Assembly: GCF_000015645.1 (NCBI RefSeq)
Contig: NC_008816.1
Coordinates: 1,426,001-1,490,000, forward strand
Direction: 5' to 3'
Length of the DNA: 64,000 bases
Origin: Prochlorococcus marinus str. AS9601
Lineage (GTDB): Bacteria > Cyanobacteriota > Cyanobacteriia > PCC-6307 > Cyanobiaceae
Shown piece by piece: positions 1-17,500 of the stretch (the first letter of the stretch is position 1; each line of letters starts with the position of its first letter). The translations under genes and the position numbers were made by a program. A model generated the notes under the pieces. It had not been told where the DNA came from, did not search any database, and worked only from the letters and a program-made list of their open reading frames with translations.

Positions 1-4188
<4,188 letters not shown>

Positions 4189-4196
4189 TTAAGTTT

Positions 4197-7100
4197 TTAA
4201 TCTTCCTCATATTCAGAGGTTCCTAGTGATTCGTAAGTAGGCCTTGATGGAGTATTTCTTCTCGGATTGATATCTTGCATTAAATCTACCTCTTTTCCTT
4301 CATCTGTATAAACCCCTATATCCAAGCCTAGAGATTGTAATTCCCTCATAAGAACTTTAAATGACTCAGGAGTACCTGGCCTTGGGATCGGTTTACCTTT
4401 TACGATCGCATTAAGAGCTTCATTTCTTCCTTGCATGTCATCAGATTTAACTGTTAACAATTCCTGAAGAGTATAAGCAGCTCCATAAGCTTCAAGAGCC
4501 CATACTTCCATTTCTCCAAGCCTTTGTCCACCTTGTTGTGCTTTACCACCCAATGGTTGCTGTGTAACTAAAGAGTAAGGACCAGTAGATCTAGCATGAA
4601 TTTTATCATCCACCAAATGAACTAATTTGAGGAAGTGAGAGTATCCGACAGCAACTGGCTGATCGAAGGGTTCCCCTGTTCTGCCATCTTTAAGTAATAA
4701 CTTTCCAGGATCCTCAGGATTGTAAACCCATGCTTTACCTGGCTGTTTTGAAGCTTCCTCTAAAAATGCTTGAACAGTTTGATGTGACTTTTCAGCTCCA
4801 TACATTTCATCAAATGGAACAACTTTAACCCTGCAATTTAAGTTGGCAGCTGCCCAACCCATCAATAATTCAAAAACTTGACCTACATTCATCCTACTTG
4901 GAACTCCTAAAGGGTTAAGAACTATATCTACTGGCGTTCCATCAGGTAAATAAGGCATATCTTCTCTTGGTAAAATTCTGCTAATAATCCCTTTATTTCC
5001 ATGCCTTCCAGCCATTTTATCGCCTACTTGAATTTTCCTTCTCTGAGCCACATACACTCTAACAACCATGTTGGCCCCTGGAGGTAATTCATCTCCTTGT
5101 TCTCTAGTGTAAATGCGAACATCTAAAACTCTTCCCTTTTCAGTTTTGGGTACCCTAAGGGAATTGTCTCTCACATCTCGAGCCTTTTCACCGAAAATAG
5201 CTCTTAACAGTTTTTCTTCAGGTGGTTGATCTGATTCACCTTTAGGTGTCACCTTTCCTACAAGGATATCTCCACTCTCAACAAAAGCACCAATCCTAAT
5301 AATTCCCATCTCATCAAGATTATTCAAGCTTTCTTCCGAGATGTTAGGAATCTCTCTCGTAATTTCTTCAGGTCCTAGCTTCGTTTGTCTTGCTTCAATT
5401 TCATATTTTTCAATATGTACTGAAGTATATAAATCATCAGTTACCATCCTCTCGCTTACAAGTATCGCATCTTCGTAGTTGTACCCCTCCCATGGCATGT
5501 AAGCAATTAAAACGTTTTGGCCAAGGGCTATTTCACCACCTTCACATGCAGATCCATCTGCTAAAACCTGACCCGATATCACTTTATCTCCAATTTTCAC
5601 TATGGGTCTTTGGTTGAGGCAAGTATCTTGATTTGATCTTTGATATTTCTGAAGATAATGAAAATGTTCATTGCCATGATCGTCTTTAACGACAATCTCA
5701 TTAGCGTCTACGTAAGATACAGTTCCATTAACTTTTGTTATGGGAACCATACCCGAATCTCTAGCAACTTGAGATTCTAAACCTGTACCAACTAAAGGCC
5801 GTTCTGGCCTGAGCAATGGAACCGCTTGGCGTTGCATATTCGATCCCATAAGAGCTCTATTAGCATCATCATGTTCCAAGAAAGGAATAAGTGAAGTAGC
5901 AACTGAAATTACCTGAACAGGAGAAAGCTGAACGTAATCAACTTGATGAGGAGGTACTTTTTCAAAATCCTGTCTATATCTTACTGGTATTAAATCTGCA
6001 ATTATATTGCCATCCTTATCAGTTGCGACGTCACCTGGAGCCACTCTACACTCATCTTCTAAATCAGCAGAAAGATAAACAGGATTACCTTCTTTATTAA
6101 CTTTACCGTTTTTAACTTCCCAAAAAGGTGTTTCAATAAAACCATACTCATTAACTCTTGCGTGGGTAGCTAAAGAATTTATAAGTCCTGCATTAGGACC
6201 TTCAGGAGTCTCGATTGGGCATAATCTACCGTAATGTGAAGGGTGTATATCTCTTACCGCAAAGCCTGCTCTTTCTCTAGTTAAACCTCCTGGACCTAAT
6301 GCAGAGATTCTTCTTTTATGTGTTAATTCAGCTAAAGGATTAGTTTGATCCATGAACTGACTTAATTGACTGGAACCAAAAAATTCCTTTATAGCAGCGA
6401 CCAAAGGTTTTGGATTGACTAGTTGAGCAGGAGTTAAAGAATCTGTTTCTCCTACAGTCATTCTTTCTTTGATAATTCTCTCTAACCGATTAAGCCCAAC
6501 CCTGACTTGATTTTGAAGAAGTTCTCCTACAGATCTAACCCTTCGATTACCAAGATGGTCAATATCATCCAAACTAGCTCCACCAATATCCAATTCTAGG
6601 TTAATTAAATAATCAATGGTAGATAGAACATCTTCATGGGTAAGTGTTCTCACATCGTCTGGTACGGTTAGTCTCAATTTTTTATTTATTTTATATCTAC
6701 CAACTCGGCCTAAATCATATCTTTTAGGATCAAAAAATCTACTATTTAATAGTTGTTGTCCACCAGACACAGAGGGCGGTTCACCAGGACGAAGCTTCTT
6801 ATACAGCTCAAGTAATGCCTGATCTTCTGAATTTATACCCTCGTCGTTAGCTGAATCAATTGAGTTTTGATAAAATTCAGGATGCCTAAGTTTATCAACC
6901 ACATCATTATCTGAAAGACCCATTGCTCTCATAAGAACATGAGCATTAATTTTTCTAGTTTTATCAACTCTCACATAAAGTAAATTATTTTTGTCGGTCT
7001 CAAATTTTAACCATGCACCTCTATTAGGAATAACGTTAGCGTTGTAAGTTCTTCGACCATTTTTATCCAGTTCATCTTTGAAATAGACTCCGGGACTTCG

Positions 7101-7490
7101 AACAATTTGATTAACAATAACTCTTTCGGCGCCATTAATGATAAAAGTTCCTCTTTCAGTCATTAATGGTAATTCGCCAATAAATACCTCTTGTTCTTTA
7201 ATTTCCCCTGTCTCTTTATTGATTAACCTGCAAGTTACATACATCTGAGATGCGAATGTAGCATCTCTTCTCTTAGCTTCCTCAACATCATGTCTAGGTC
7301 TTTTTAACCTGTACTCCTCACCGATAAAATGTAATTCTAATTTACCTGTGTAATCAGAAATAGGAGAAAAATTTTGTAGTTCTTCTATTAAACCCTTTTC
7401 CAAAAACCATTTAAAGCTTGCTCTTTGTACTTCAACTAAATCTGGTAGATAAGTAGCTGTTTTTGCTACCTGTAAAGCGCTACTGCTCAT
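4197..7490 (-). CDS. rpoB: RNA polymerase beta subunit (RpoB)
   Basis: A 1097-residue beta subunit, the usual cyanobacterial length (shorter than the E. coli protein because insertions are missing). Family landmarks are present: the rifampicin region [20 protein letters not shown] followed by [11 protein letters not shown]; the [12 protein letters not shown] segment; [15 protein letters not shown], which holds the catalytic-site lysines; and the C-terminal [10 protein letters not shown]. An acidic tail ends the protein. It is the first gene of rpoB-rpoC1-rpoC2. The 236-bp gap upstream to tatD probably carries the operon promoter and leader. The start ATG at 7490 precedes [10 protein letters not shown], as expected for this family. 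Confidence 0.98.
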   Translation of the reverse strand: MSSSALQVAKTATYLPDLVEVQRASFKWFLEKGLIEELQNFSPISDYTGKLELHFIGEEYRLKRPRHDVEEAKRRDATFASQMYVTCRLINKETGEIKEQEVFIGELPLMTERGTFIINGAERVIVNQIVRSPGVYFKDELDKNGRRTYNANVIPNRGAWLKFETDKNNLLYVRVDKTRKINAHVLMRAMGLSDNDVVDKLRHPEFYQNSIDSANDEGINSEDQALLELYKKLRPGEPPSVSGGQQLLNSRFFDPKRYDLGRVGRYKINKKLRLTVPDDVRTLTHEDVLSTIDYLINLELDIGGASLDDIDHLGNRRVRSVGELLQNQVRVGLNRLERIIKERMTVGETDSLTPAQLVNPKPLVAAIKEFFGSSQLSQFMDQTNPLAELTHKRRISALGPGGLTRERAGFAVRDIHPSHYGRLCPIETPEGPNAGLINSLATHARVNEYGFIETPFWEVKNGKVNKEGNPVYLSADLEDECRVAPGDVATDKDGNIIADLIPVRYRQDFEKVPPHQVDYVQLSPVQVISVATSLIPFLEHDDANRALMGSNMQRQAVPLLRPERPLVGTGLESQVARDSGMVPITKVNGTVSYVDANEIVVKDDHGNEHFHYLQKYQRSNQDTCLNQRPIVKIGDKVISGQVLADGSACEGGEIALGQNVLIAYMPWEGYNYEDAILVSERMVTDDLYTSVHIEKYEIEARQTKLGPEEITREIPNISEESLNNLDEMGIIRIGAFVESGDILVGKVTPKGESDQPPEEKLLRAIFGEKARDVRDNSLRVPKTEKGRVLDVRIYTREQGDELPPGANMVVRVYVAQRRKIQVGDKMAGRHGNKGIISRILPREDMPYLPDGTPVDIVLNPLGVPSRMNVGQVFELLMGWAAANLNCRVKVVPFDEMYGAEKSHQTVQAFLEEASKQPGKAWVYNPEDPGKLLLKDGRTGEPFDQPVAVGYSHFLKLVHLVDDKIHARSTGPYSLVTQQPLGGKAQQGGQRLGEMEVWALEAYGAAYTLQELLTVKSDDMQGRNEALNAIVKGKPIPRPGTPESFKVLMRELQSLGLDIGVYTDEGKEVDLMQDINPRRNTPSRPTYESLGTSEYEED

Positions 7491-7726
7491 CCAAGAAAAC
7501 CTGCGATTTTGTGAGATTTACTATTTACTTTTAATCTACTCAATATTTAGTTCTTTAACTTTTCACTCAATATGAGATCGACCATTAAATGTCGATTTCA
7601 ACAAAAAATCAATTCAATAAACAATAATTAGAATTTGTCTAATACTGATAATCATTAATTGGAGTGCGTTAAAGCTAAAAAATTAAGAAAAATTTCCAGT
7701 AATTTTTAATAATAACAGCTGCTACG
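7491..7726 (-). promoter_or_regulatory. Upstream region of rpoB with a 6-bp hairpin
   Basis: This 236-bp gap between tatD and rpoB has no credible gene. It holds an inverted repeat ATCGAC (7577-7582) / GTCGAT (7591-7596) with an 8-base spacer, not followed by a T-run on the minus strand, so it is not an obvious terminator. The short string ACTCAATAT occurs twice, about 28 bp apart. I infer that the rpoBC promoter and leader lie here; no individual -10/-35 pair stands out. Confidence 0.35.
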
Positions 7727-8521
7727 TCAAAATAACAAGTCAAATTTAAACAAATCTTCAGCATTCTTAGAAGACTCTTTAGCAATTGTGATTAATTCAG
7801 TAGATCTTAAATCTGCCATAAAATTGGCAACATTTTCAACAAATGCAGGTTCATTCCTTTTACCTCTGTGAGGTACAGGAGCTAAAAATGGTGAGTCAGT
7901 TTCAATAAGGTATTTATTATTTGGGACTAATTTGGCACACTCATGAATTTTATGTGCTTTTGGGAAAGTTACTATTCCACTAAAACTTATGTAAAATCCA
8001 AGATCCAAGAATTGCTGCATTTCTTCTCGGGTTCCTGTCCAACAATGAAGTACGCCATCAGGGCATTTTCCTTTTTTAGAGAGATCACTACATATCTCAA
8101 TCATTTCATTTGCAGCATCTCTACAGTGAATAATTACAGGCAATTTAAGTTCATAAGCTAACTCCATTTGAGGAATAAGTGCTTCAATTTGCTGAGTTTT
8201 ATTTTCATTCTTAAAAAAATCCAAGCCTAATTCGCCAATAGCTACAACTCTCTTATCTTCTTGAGCTGATTTTCTTAAGAGAGATTTTGAGCTTTCTTCC
8301 CACTTTTTTGCCTCTAACGGATGCAAACCAACTGAATAGTAAATTTCATTAAATTCATGAGATATTTTTTTCAACTTTGGGATTTCTGATAATTCACAAC
8401 AAGCATGCACTAATTTTTTTACACCTCTTGAACGCAATCTTAAAATAACCTCTTCAAGATCTTTCTCAAAATTTTCAAATATTAAATGACAGTGTGAGTC
8501 TATGAGTTTTATATCGCTCAT
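7727..8521 (-). CDS. tatD: TatD-family metal-dependent deoxyribonuclease/hydrolase
   Basis: A 264-residue TIM-barrel metallohydrolase. The TatD metal ligands are visible: the HxH pair in LIDSHCHLIF (H10, H12), the glutamate in AIGELGLDFF (E97), the histidine in PVIIHCRDA (about H132), the LHCWTG histidine, and the late aspartate in LIETDSPFLAPVPHRGK. TatD proteins act as 3'-5' exonucleases on DNA/RNA in other bacteria; the physiological substrate here is unknown. The gene follows rpsT by 17 bp on the same strand and probably shares its transcript. Family assignment is firm; the biological role is inferred. Confidence 0.93.
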   Translation of the reverse strand: MSDIKLIDSHCHLIFENFEKDLEEVILRLRSRGVKKLVHACCELSEIPKLKKISHEFNEIYYSVGLHPLEAKKWEESSKSLLRKSAQEDKRVVAIGELGLDFFKNENKTQQIEALIPQMELAYELKLPVIIHCRDAANEMIEICSDLSKKGKCPDGVLHCWTGTREEMQQFLDLGFYISFSGIVTFPKAHKIHECAKLVPNNKYLIETDSPFLAPVPHRGKRNEPAFVENVANFMADLRSTELITIAKESSKNAEDLFKFDLLF

Positions 8522-8538
8522 AATTAGGAACTACCTAT

Positions 8539-8832
8539 TTACTTTGTGGTAAGAGTAGTTTTTACAAAATTGTTAATTTTTGATTTTCTATTAGCGCCAT
8601 TATTCTTGTGAAGAACATTTTTTTTAACTGCTTTATCGATTAAACTAAAAGCTTTATTAAGGCTTGTCTTAACTAAATTCTTATTATCTTCATTTGGGTT
8701 TTTTTTATATTTTTCGCAATTTTCTAAGGTTTTTTTAGTTAAAGTCCTAACAGTAGATTTATACGACTTATTCATTAAACGATTTCTTTCGGCAATTTGT
8801 ATTCTCTTTTTTGCTGATTTGTTATTGGCCAC
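8539..8832 (-). CDS. rpsT: 30S ribosomal protein S20
   Basis: A 97-residue, strongly basic helical protein starting MANNKSAKKRIQIAERNRLMNKSYKST, the classic S20 opening. It binds 16S rRNA in the small-subunit body. It is transcribed away from hisD, with a 119-bp divergent gap between them, and is followed closely by tatD. Length and composition fit the family and nothing is unusual. Confidence 0.97.
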   Translation of the reverse strand: MANNKSAKKRIQIAERNRLMNKSYKSTVRTLTKKTLENCEKYKKNPNEDNKNLVKTSLNKAFSLIDKAVKKNVLHKNNGANRKSKINNFVKTTLTTK

Positions 8833-8951
8833 AGAGGGTATATAAATAGAAGATACTTATCATAACAAATAAATCGACTACTAATCAATCATATATAATT
8901 TAGAAAGTTATTAATTTGGGTTTGAGCCTTTCAATTTGAAAAATTAAGAAT

Positions 8952-10238
8952 ATGAAGATCATAAATAATAAAGAAGATGCTATCCAAGAATTAAAAAGGA
9001 TTTCCACTCGAACTAACTCAGAAAACAACCACAAAATAAATGCAATAGTCGAAGAAATTCTTCAAGAAGTAAAAAATTATGGAGATACAGCAGTAAAAAA
9101 ATATACCAAAAAATTTGATGGTTTCAACCCTGAACCTATGCAAGTAAGTTCGAACCAAATAAAAAATGCATGGAATGAAATTGATAACAATTTGAAGCGC
9201 TCTCTTGAGGTAGCTCATAAAAGAATACAAAAATTCCATGAAAAAGAAATTCCTAAATCTTTTACAATAAAAGGTGAATATGGTGATACAGTCCAAAGAA
9301 GATGGCGACCAGTTAAAAATGCAGGTATTTATATTCCTGGAGGCAGAGCTGCTTATCCAAGCACTGTATTAATGAATGCAATACCTGCGAAAGTAGCAGG
9401 AGTTAAGGAAACTATAATGGTATCTCCTGGGAATAAAGAAGGAGAAATAAACAAAACTGTTTTAGCAGCAGCTCACTTATCAGGAATCAATAAAGTATTT
9501 AGAATTGGAGGAGCTCAAGCAATTGGTGCTTTAGCCTTTGGCACAAATCAAATCAATAAAGTTGATGTTATTTCAGGTCCAGGGAATATTTATGTTACAA
9601 CTGCGAAAAAACTTATTTATGGTTCTACAGGGATTGATTCTTTAGCTGGTCCAAGTGAAATATTAATCATTGCAGATGAAACAGCTCAAAGCACTTATAT
9701 AGCGTCTGATCTACTAGCCCAAGCAGAACATGATCCTTTAGCTTCATCAATCCTTCTAACTACATCAAAAAATCAGGCACAAGAAGTTTTAGAAGAACTT
9801 TATAAAAAAATAGATGATCATCCAAGAAAAGAAATTTGCATGCAATCAATTAAAAATTGGGGGTTAATTGTGATTTGTGAGAATTATGAATCATGTGTTG
9901 AACTAAGTAATAACTTTGCCCCTGAACACCTAGAAATTCTTACTATAAATTCAAAAAAAATTCTTGCAGATATAGATAATGCAGGAGCGATATTTTTGGG
10001 GAAATGGACACCAGAAGCTGTTGGAGATTATCTTGCTGGACCAAATCATACTTTACCCACATCAGGAAATTCTAGATTCAGCGGTTCTTTGGGGGTTGAA
10101 ACTTTTATGAAAAATACTTCAATAATAGAATTTAATGAAGAAAGTTTAAAAATCAATAGCCCGGATATTATAAATCTTGCTAATAGTGAGGGCTTACACA
10201 GCCACGCTAACTCAGTACAAATAAGATTTGAAGATTAG
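8952..10238 (+). CDS. hisD: Histidinol dehydrogenase
   Basis: A 428-residue enzyme that oxidises L-histidinol to L-histidine in two NAD-dependent steps, the end of histidine synthesis. Family motifs are clear: [37 protein letters not shown], the zinc-binding glutamine and histidine in LLAQAEHDP, the catalytic FAPEHLEI, and [17 protein letters not shown] with the C-terminal zinc aspartate and histidine. The start ATG at 8952 leads straight into the expected N-terminal arm. It stands alone rather than in a his operon, as is usual in cyanobacteria. Its stop codon overlaps that of the convergent rpiA by a few bases. Confidence 0.97.
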   Translation: MKIINNKEDAIQELKRISTRTNSENNHKINAIVEEILQEVKNYGDTAVKKYTKKFDGFNPEPMQVSSNQIKNAWNEIDNNLKRSLEVAHKRIQKFHEKEIPKSFTIKGEYGDTVQRRWRPVKNAGIYIPGGRAAYPSTVLMNAIPAKVAGVKETIMVSPGNKEGEINKTVLAAAHLSGINKVFRIGGAQAIGALAFGTNQINKVDVISGPGNIYVTTAKKLIYGSTGIDSLAGPSEILIIADETAQSTYIASDLLAQAEHDPLASSILLTTSKNQAQEVLEELYKKIDDHPRKEICMQSIKNWGLIVICENYESCVELSNNFAPEHLEILTINSKKILADIDNAGAIFLGKWTPEAVGDYLAGPNHTLPTSGNSRFSGSLGVETFMKNTSIIEFNEESLKINSPDIINLANSEGLHSHANSVQIRFED

Positions 10239-10948
10239 CTAACTCTTGAGGGTGAGTAAACCACTGGAGTATTATTTTCAATTTTACCCACTAGAACTTT
10301 GTCTGTAAGATCGACGAATAATCCATTTTCTAAAACTCCTGGAATATTATTAATAGTTTTTTCAATGTCTTTTGGATTCTTAATACCATCATTAAATAAA
10401 ACATCTAGAACTAGGTTGCCTTGATCAGTAACAACTGGGCCAGCTTTTTTATTAGCCATTCTTAAAGAAGAACTGCCATTCATTTCTGAAATAACTTCCT
10501 GAACTTGCTTCCAAGCATTTGGAAGAACTTCTACAGGTAAAGGAAAAGATAGATTTAAATTTTGGACAAGTTTAGTTTCATCAACAACAATCAACAATTG
10601 ATCAGATTTAGATGCTACTAATTTTTCTCTGACATGGCATGCTCCTCCTCCTTTAATTAATTGAAATCCCGGATCAACTTCATCTGCTCCATCAATAGCT
10701 AAATCAATTTGAGATACAGAAGCTAAATCGATAAGCGGGATATTCAATTCAAGCGCTAAAACTTCTGATTGAAAAGAAGTTGCAACACCTCTTATATTTT
10801 GGAGTTTCCCAGAACGCATTTCATCCGCAAGGCTTTTTATCATTAACGCAGCAGTAGATCCAGAACCTAATCCAAGAATCATGTCACTCTTTACTTCCCT
10901 TATTGCTGCATCAGCAACTACCTGTTTCATTTGAGTTTGTGAATCCAA
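10235..10948 (-). CDS. rpiA: Ribose-5-phosphate isomerase A
   Basis: A 237-residue RpiA that interconverts ribose 5-phosphate and ribulose 5-phosphate for the Calvin and pentose phosphate cycles. Signatures seen: [15 protein letters not shown] (phosphate-binding loop), [13 protein letters not shown] (catalytic aspartates), and [16 protein letters not shown] with the catalytic glutamate and lysine. Length is typical. It is convergent with hisD, sharing 4 bp at the stops, and lies downstream of the DegP-like protease gene with a 47-bp gap on the same strand. Confidence 0.96.
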   Translation of the reverse strand: MDSQTQMKQVVADAAIREVKSDMILGLGSGSTAALMIKSLADEMRSGKLQNIRGVATSFQSEVLALELNIPLIDLASVSQIDLAIDGADEVDPGFQLIKGGGACHVREKLVASKSDQLLIVVDETKLVQNLNLSFPLPVEVLPNAWKQVQEVISEMNGSSSLRMANKKAGPVVTDQGNLVLDVLFNDGIKNPKDIEKTINNIPGVLENGLFVDLTDKVLVGKIENNTPVVYSPSRVS

Positions 10949-10995
10949 AATCTTTTTCTCTAATGGTTATAGATTATTAAATTTCAATCGGTGCT

Positions 10996-12150
<1,155 letters not shown>

Positions 12151-12285
12151 CTAGTAAATCTAATTGAAGAAAGAGGTTATTGTTGTTTTTTTGTTTACAT
12201 CCATAAAATGCAAATTTTAAAATTTTTCTATAGAAAAAACTTCTTAATGTGTGAAAATAAATTTTAAATAAATTTATAAATAAAT

Positions 12286-12753
12286 TTGAATAAAGAAAAC
12301 AAAAGTAAACTGGAAGCTTTATTAGAAAAAGTTGCTAATGAGCGGGATTTAGAAATCTGCGGTTTAAATATACAAACTAATCAAAATCCAGTAGTTATTG
12401 AAATAACTATAAGAAAAACTAATGGGGATGACATTTCCTTAGATGATTGTGCGCTATTTAATACCCCGGCATCTGACGAAATAGAAAAATCAAATCTTTT
12501 AAATTGTTCATATGTGTTAGAAATTAGTAGTCAAGGGGTCAGTGATGAACTAACCTCAGAAAGAGACTTCAAAACTTTTAAAGGTTTTCCAGTTAATGTT
12601 GAGTTAAACCAAAAGAATTCAAAAATAAAAATTCTGAATGGTTTACTTTATGAAAAGTCTAAAGATTATTTAGCCATTAACATTAAAGGTAAGATTAAAA
12701 AAATCCCTTTTGATGAAGTACTAAAAATTAGTCTTTGTACATTAAAAGATTAA
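12286..12753 (+). CDS. rimP: Ribosome maturation factor RimP
   Basis: A 155-residue RimP/YhbC-family protein needed for 30S assembly. The two-domain layout fits: an N-terminal alpha/beta part with [21 protein letters not shown] (the family SSPGL-like turn) and a C-terminal Sm-like barrel. The start is a TTG at 12286 (MNKENKSK); no in-frame ATG fits, and the protein would otherwise lose its first helix. It begins the classic rimP-nusA-ylxR-infB operon, with nusA 34 bp downstream. Position in the operon strongly supports the call. Confidence 0.9.
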   Translation: MNKENKSKLEALLEKVANERDLEICGLNIQTNQNPVVIEITIRKTNGDDISLDDCALFNTPASDEIEKSNLLNCSYVLEISSQGVSDELTSERDFKTFKGFPVNVELNQKNSKIKILNGLLYEKSKDYLAINIKGKIKKIPFDEVLKISLCTLKD

Positions 12754-12787
12754 TCATTTTCAACCATTATTCAATTTCCCATCATAG

Positions 12788-14191
12788 ATGGCATTAGTTA
12801 TTCTCCCAGGTTTAAACAATCTCATTGAAGATATTAGTGAGGAAAAAAAGTTACCTCCTAATATCGTGGAATTAGCCTTACGCGAAGCTTTATTAAAAGG
12901 ATATGAAAAATATAGAAAAACTTTTTACATTGGAGTTAACCAAGATCCATTTGATGAAGAATATTTTAGTAATTTTGATGTTGGACTAGATCTAGATGAA
13001 GAAGGTTACAGGATATTATCAAGTAAAATTATTGTAGAAGAAGTTGAGAGCGAAGATCATCAAATATCTCTAGTAGAAGTTAAGCAAGTCGCTGATGATG
13101 CTCAAATAGGTGACACAGTTGTTTTAGACGTTACTCCAGAAAAAGAGGATTTTGGGCGAATGGCTGCTTCAACAACAAAGCAAGTTTTAGCCCAAAAGTT
13201 AAGAGATCAACAACGAAAAATGATCCAGGAAGAATTTGCGGATTTGGAAGATCCTGTTTTAACGGCAAGAGTTATAAGATTTGAAAGACAATCAGTCATT
13301 ATGGGAGTTAGTTCGGGTATTGGTAGACCTGAAGTTGAGGCCGAACTTCCCAAGAGAGATCAATTACCAAATGATAATTATAGAGCAAATGCAACTTTTA
13401 AAGTATTTTTGAAAGAAGTTAGCGAAATTGCCAGAAAAGGGCCGCAACTTTTTGTAAGTAGAGCAAATGCTGGTTTAGTGGTTTATTTATTTGAAAATGA
13501 AGTACCGGAAATTCAAGAAGGTACAGTGAAAATTGTTGCTGTTTCAAGAGAAGCCAACCCTCCTTCAAGAGCTGTTGGGCCAAGAACAAAAGTAGCTGTT
13601 GATAGTGTCGAAGAAGAAGTGGACCCTGTAGGTGCATGTATTGGAGCTAGAGGAGCAAGAATTCAACAAGTAGTAAATGAATTAAGGGGTGAAAAAATTG
13701 ATGTTATTAAATGGTCATCTAACCCAATACAGTATATTTTAAACTCTTTAAGTCCTGCGAAAGTAGATCAAGTAAGACTTGTAGACCCAGCAGGGCAACA
13801 TGCGCACGTACTAGTTCCTCCTGATCAATTAAGTCTCGCAATTGGTAGAGAAGGTCAAAATGTAAGACTTGCCGCAAGATTAACTGGTTGGAAGATTGAC
13901 GTTAAAAACTCACATGAATACGATCAGGAAGCAGAAGATGCTGCGGTCTCTGAATTAATTATTCAAAGGGAAGATGAAGAGAATCTCCAGAGAGAAGCTG
14001 AATTAAGATTAGAAGCAGAACAAGCTGAGCGTGCTGCAGAAGATGCGAGATTAAGAGAGCTTTATCCTCTTCCCGAAGATGAAGAAGAATATGGAGAGGA
14101 ACAATACGAAGGAGTAGAATTCACAGATAATGATCCATTAGAGACTGTTCAAGATACTGAGACATCTGCCAAAGAGGAGAAAAAACGGTGA
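12788..14191 (+). CDS. nusA: Transcription elongation/termination factor NusA
   Basis: A 467-residue NusA. In order: N-terminal RNA-polymerase-binding domain (1-120, beginning MALVILPGLNNLIEDISEEKK), an S1 domain, and two KH domains with SRANAGLVVYLFENEVPEI, ACIGARGARIQQVVNEL and LAIGREGQNVRLAARLTGWKIDV. A very acidic C-terminal tail (about 380-467, rich in E and D) replaces the acidic repeats of E. coli. NusA modulates pausing and termination. The end of the gene overlaps the GTG start of ylxR by 4 bp, which implies translational coupling. Confidence 0.97.
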   Translation: MALVILPGLNNLIEDISEEKKLPPNIVELALREALLKGYEKYRKTFYIGVNQDPFDEEYFSNFDVGLDLDEEGYRILSSKIIVEEVESEDHQISLVEVKQVADDAQIGDTVVLDVTPEKEDFGRMAASTTKQVLAQKLRDQQRKMIQEEFADLEDPVLTARVIRFERQSVIMGVSSGIGRPEVEAELPKRDQLPNDNYRANATFKVFLKEVSEIARKGPQLFVSRANAGLVVYLFENEVPEIQEGTVKIVAVSREANPPSRAVGPRTKVAVDSVEEEVDPVGACIGARGARIQQVVNELRGEKIDVIKWSSNPIQYILNSLSPAKVDQVRLVDPAGQHAHVLVPPDQLSLAIGREGQNVRLAARLTGWKIDVKNSHEYDQEAEDAAVSELIIQREDEENLQREAELRLEAEQAERAAEDARLRELYPLPEDEEEYGEEQYEGVEFTDNDPLETVQDTETSAKEEKKR

Positions 14192-14460
14192 TACAAGAAA
14201 TCCCTGTCATGCGTTTATGCATTTCATGTAGAAAAACATATGACAGGAAAGATCTTTTAAAGATTACTAAAGATCATAAGCAAGGTATCATGCTTCAAAA
14301 GGGAATGGGGCGATCAGCTTACATTTGCAAGTCAAAAAAATGCTACTCAGATTCCAAGATCAAGAAAAAGCTTCAAAAAGCTTTAAAAACATTTTTAGAA
14401 CCTGAATTTATTGAAATTTTTGAAAAAGAAATTACAAGCTACATTAACTATCCCCATTAA
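14188..14460 (+). CDS. ylxR: YlxR-family RNA-binding protein (DUF448)
   Basis: A 90-residue protein of the YlxR family. It has the expected RLCISCRKTYDRKDLLKI opening and the YICKSKKCYSD cysteine segment near the middle. It starts at a GTG that overlaps the nusA stop (GTGA), and the methionine at residue 8 (MRLCISC) is a possible alternative start. The family is thought to bind RNA and to take part in ribosome or RNase P regulation in other bacteria; the function here is not established. Its place between nusA and infB is conserved across bacteria. Confidence 0.9.
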   Translation: MIQEIPVMRLCISCRKTYDRKDLLKITKDHKQGIMLQKGMGRSAYICKSKKCYSDSKIKKKLQKALKTFLEPEFIEIFEKEITSYINYPH

Positions 14461-14517
14461 GGGAATATAATTAAAATAAATCCTCTTTAATTTCAAAAAG
14501 AGTACAAATCAGATTAA

Positions 14518-17500
14518 ATGACTATCAGCGATAAAATCAGAATTTACGAACTTTCCAGAGACTTAAATCTGGAAAATAAAGATATACTTGATGCCGCTCA
14601 AAAACTTTCAATTTCAGTAAAAAGCCATAGCAGCTCTATTAGTTCAGAAGAGGCAAAAAAAATTAAAAATCTTATTAATAAAAAGAATCCAGATAAAACA
14701 ATACTTTCCATTAATAAACCTTCAATTAAAAAAGATAACTTCAAACAAAACAAAGAAGATAAATCTCCTGTTCTCTCTTCTAAACAAGGGAAACCTCTCA
14801 AAAATAATTCGAACAAAAAGCCATTATTGATAAAACCACTTAACAAGCCTGAGAGTGTAAAAAAAATTTCAAATCAACTTCAAAATCCCAATAAACCTAA
14901 TATTGTTAACAGTTCACAATCTCGAGCAAATCTTACAAATACAAATAGTAAACCTTCACAGAATTTCAACCAAGATAAAAAAACTTTCGTAAATAACACA
15001 CCCCCACCTATCAAAAGTCCGGCAAAACCACCTATTCAACTAATTGCAAAGCCTAAAAATATAAATAATAATGTTAAATCTAGTGAATCTTCCCAGAACA
15101 TCGCCAGGGCAGAAGATAAAAGACGACTATCAAGCAAACCTGATCAAAATACGAACAAACCTAAAACAAAAAATTTTAATAATAGAAAGAACACTCCTGA
15201 GCTCGTAGGAGCTCCAATAAGAAGAGAAGATCCAATAATAAATCCTAATAAGCAAAACAATAATAAGCAAAACATTGCTTTTAAACAAACTGCCTCTAAC
15301 AGACCTGGTTCTCCCAACAGACCTGGCATGCCCAATAGGCCTGGTTTAAGAAACAAACCTTCAGATCAAGGCAGACCTGGCTCATTTAATAGGCAAGGCA
15401 ATCCCAATAGACCTGGTTCTCCCAACAGACCTGGCATGCCCAATAGGCCTGGTTTAAGAAACAAACCTTCAGATCAAGGCAGACCTGGCTCATTTAATAG
15501 GCAAGGCAATCCTAATAGACCTGGTTCTCCCAACGGACCTGGCATGCCTAATAATAGGCCTGGTTCTAAATTCAATGGCCAAAATTCCTCTGGGATTAGG
15601 AAGCCAGTATCACCTAATGAACTTTTACAACTTCAAAAAAATAATAACTCTGAGAAAGACAAAATAGGTATAAAGAATAACTCAAAACAAAATATCGAGG
15701 TACCTAAGCAGAAAGCTAAAGCGCCTAATAATCGTCCAAATGCTACTCCAAGTTCCAAAAAACCTCCTCATAGAACATTTTCTAATAGTTCAAAGAAACC
15801 TGGAAAGACAGACTGGGATGATAGCGCAAAACTTGAAGCACTAAGAAGCAAAAATACCCAAAAACAAAGACAGAAAGTTCATATTATTGGTGAAAATGAT
15901 GATTCATTAACGTCTGAAACTAGTGGATATTCAGGCGAAAAAATTTCAATCTTATCAGCAAGTTTGGCACGTCCAAAGAAAGGAAAGTCTGATGAATCCA
16001 AATCTCAAAAAACAATAAAACAATTTAAAAAGAAGAAAAAAGAGACTACTAGGCAAAGACAGAAAAGAAGAGCTATGGAGTTAAAGGCTGCCAAAGAAGC
16101 CAAACAAGTACGACCTGAAATGATAATCGTGCCCGAAGATAATTTAACAGTCCAAGAATTAGCGGATAAATTAAGTCTTGAAAGTTCTGAAATAATCAAA
16201 TCTCTTTTTTTTAAAGGAATAACTGCAACTGTTACTCAATCACTCGACTTAGCAACTATTGAAACAGTAGCAGAAGAATTTGGGGTACCTGTTTTGCAAG
16301 ATGATATTCAAGAAGCCGCTGAGAAAACAGTTGACATGATTGAATCTGAAGATATTGATAATCTTATAAGAAGACCACCTGTTATTACAGTGATGGGTCA
16401 TGTAGACCATGGTAAAACAAGTCTTCTAGATTCCATCAGAGAATCAAGAATAGCTTCAGGAGAAGCAGGGGGTATCACTCAACACATAGGAGCTTATCAA
16501 GTTGAATTTGAACATGAATCTCAAAAGAAAAAATTAACATTTCTTGATACCCCAGGTCATGAAGCCTTTACTGCAATGAGAGCAAGGGGTACAAAGGTTA
16601 CTGATGTAGCTGTTCTTGTAGTTGCTGCAGATGATGGTTGCAGACCTCAAACTTTAGAAGCTATTAGTCATGCAAGAGCTGCAAAAGTACCAATTGTTGT
16701 TGCAATTAATAAAATTGATAAAGAGGGAGCATCTCCAGAAAGAGTAAAGCAGGAACTATCAGAAAAAGATTTAATTGCTGAAGATTGGGGAGGAGATACA
16801 GTGATGGTTCCAGTAAGTGCTATCAAAAAACAAAACATTGATAAATTACTCGAAATGATTTTATTAGTTTCAGATGTTGAAGATCTACAAGCTAACCCTG
16901 ATAGATTTGCAAAAGGTACTGTTATTGAAGCCCACCTAGACAAAGCCAAAGGGCCAGTAGCTACTTTATTAGTACAAAATGGAACCTTGAAATCTGGAGA
17001 TGTTTTAGCTGCGGGTTCAGTCCTTGGAAAAATTAGAGCAATGGTTGATGAACATGGTAATAGAATTAAAGAAGCAGGACCATCATTCCCAGTGGAAGCG
17101 CTAGGATTCAGTGAAGTACCTACTGCAGGAGATGAATTCGAAGTCTACCCTGATGAGAAAACTGCTCGAGCCATTGTCGGAGAAAGGGCAACAGATGCTA
17201 GAGCCACAAAATTAGCTCAGCAAATGGCCTCAAGAAGAGTCAGCTTATCATCCTTATCAACTCAAGCAAATGATGGGGAACTTAAGGAGTTAAACTTAAT
17301 TCTAAAAGCTGATGTTCAAGGTAGTGTTGAAGCGATATTAGGATCACTAGAACAATTACCAAAAAATGAAGTTCAAGTCAGAGTCCTACTCTCTGCTCCT
17401 GGAGAAATAACTGAGACAGATATAGATCTTGCTGCTGCATCTGGGTCAGTAATTGTTGGGTTTAACACCTCATTAGCTTCTGGCGCGAAAAGAGCAGCTG

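Noticed and set aside
9018-9296. Minus-strand frame inside hisD
   Set aside because: Phe/Ile/Tyr-rich product is what AT-rich antisense reading gives; hisD is certain.
14598-14846. Minus-strand frame inside the infB N-terminal region
   Set aside because: It mirrors the Asn/Lys-rich low-complexity part of infB and has no independent support.
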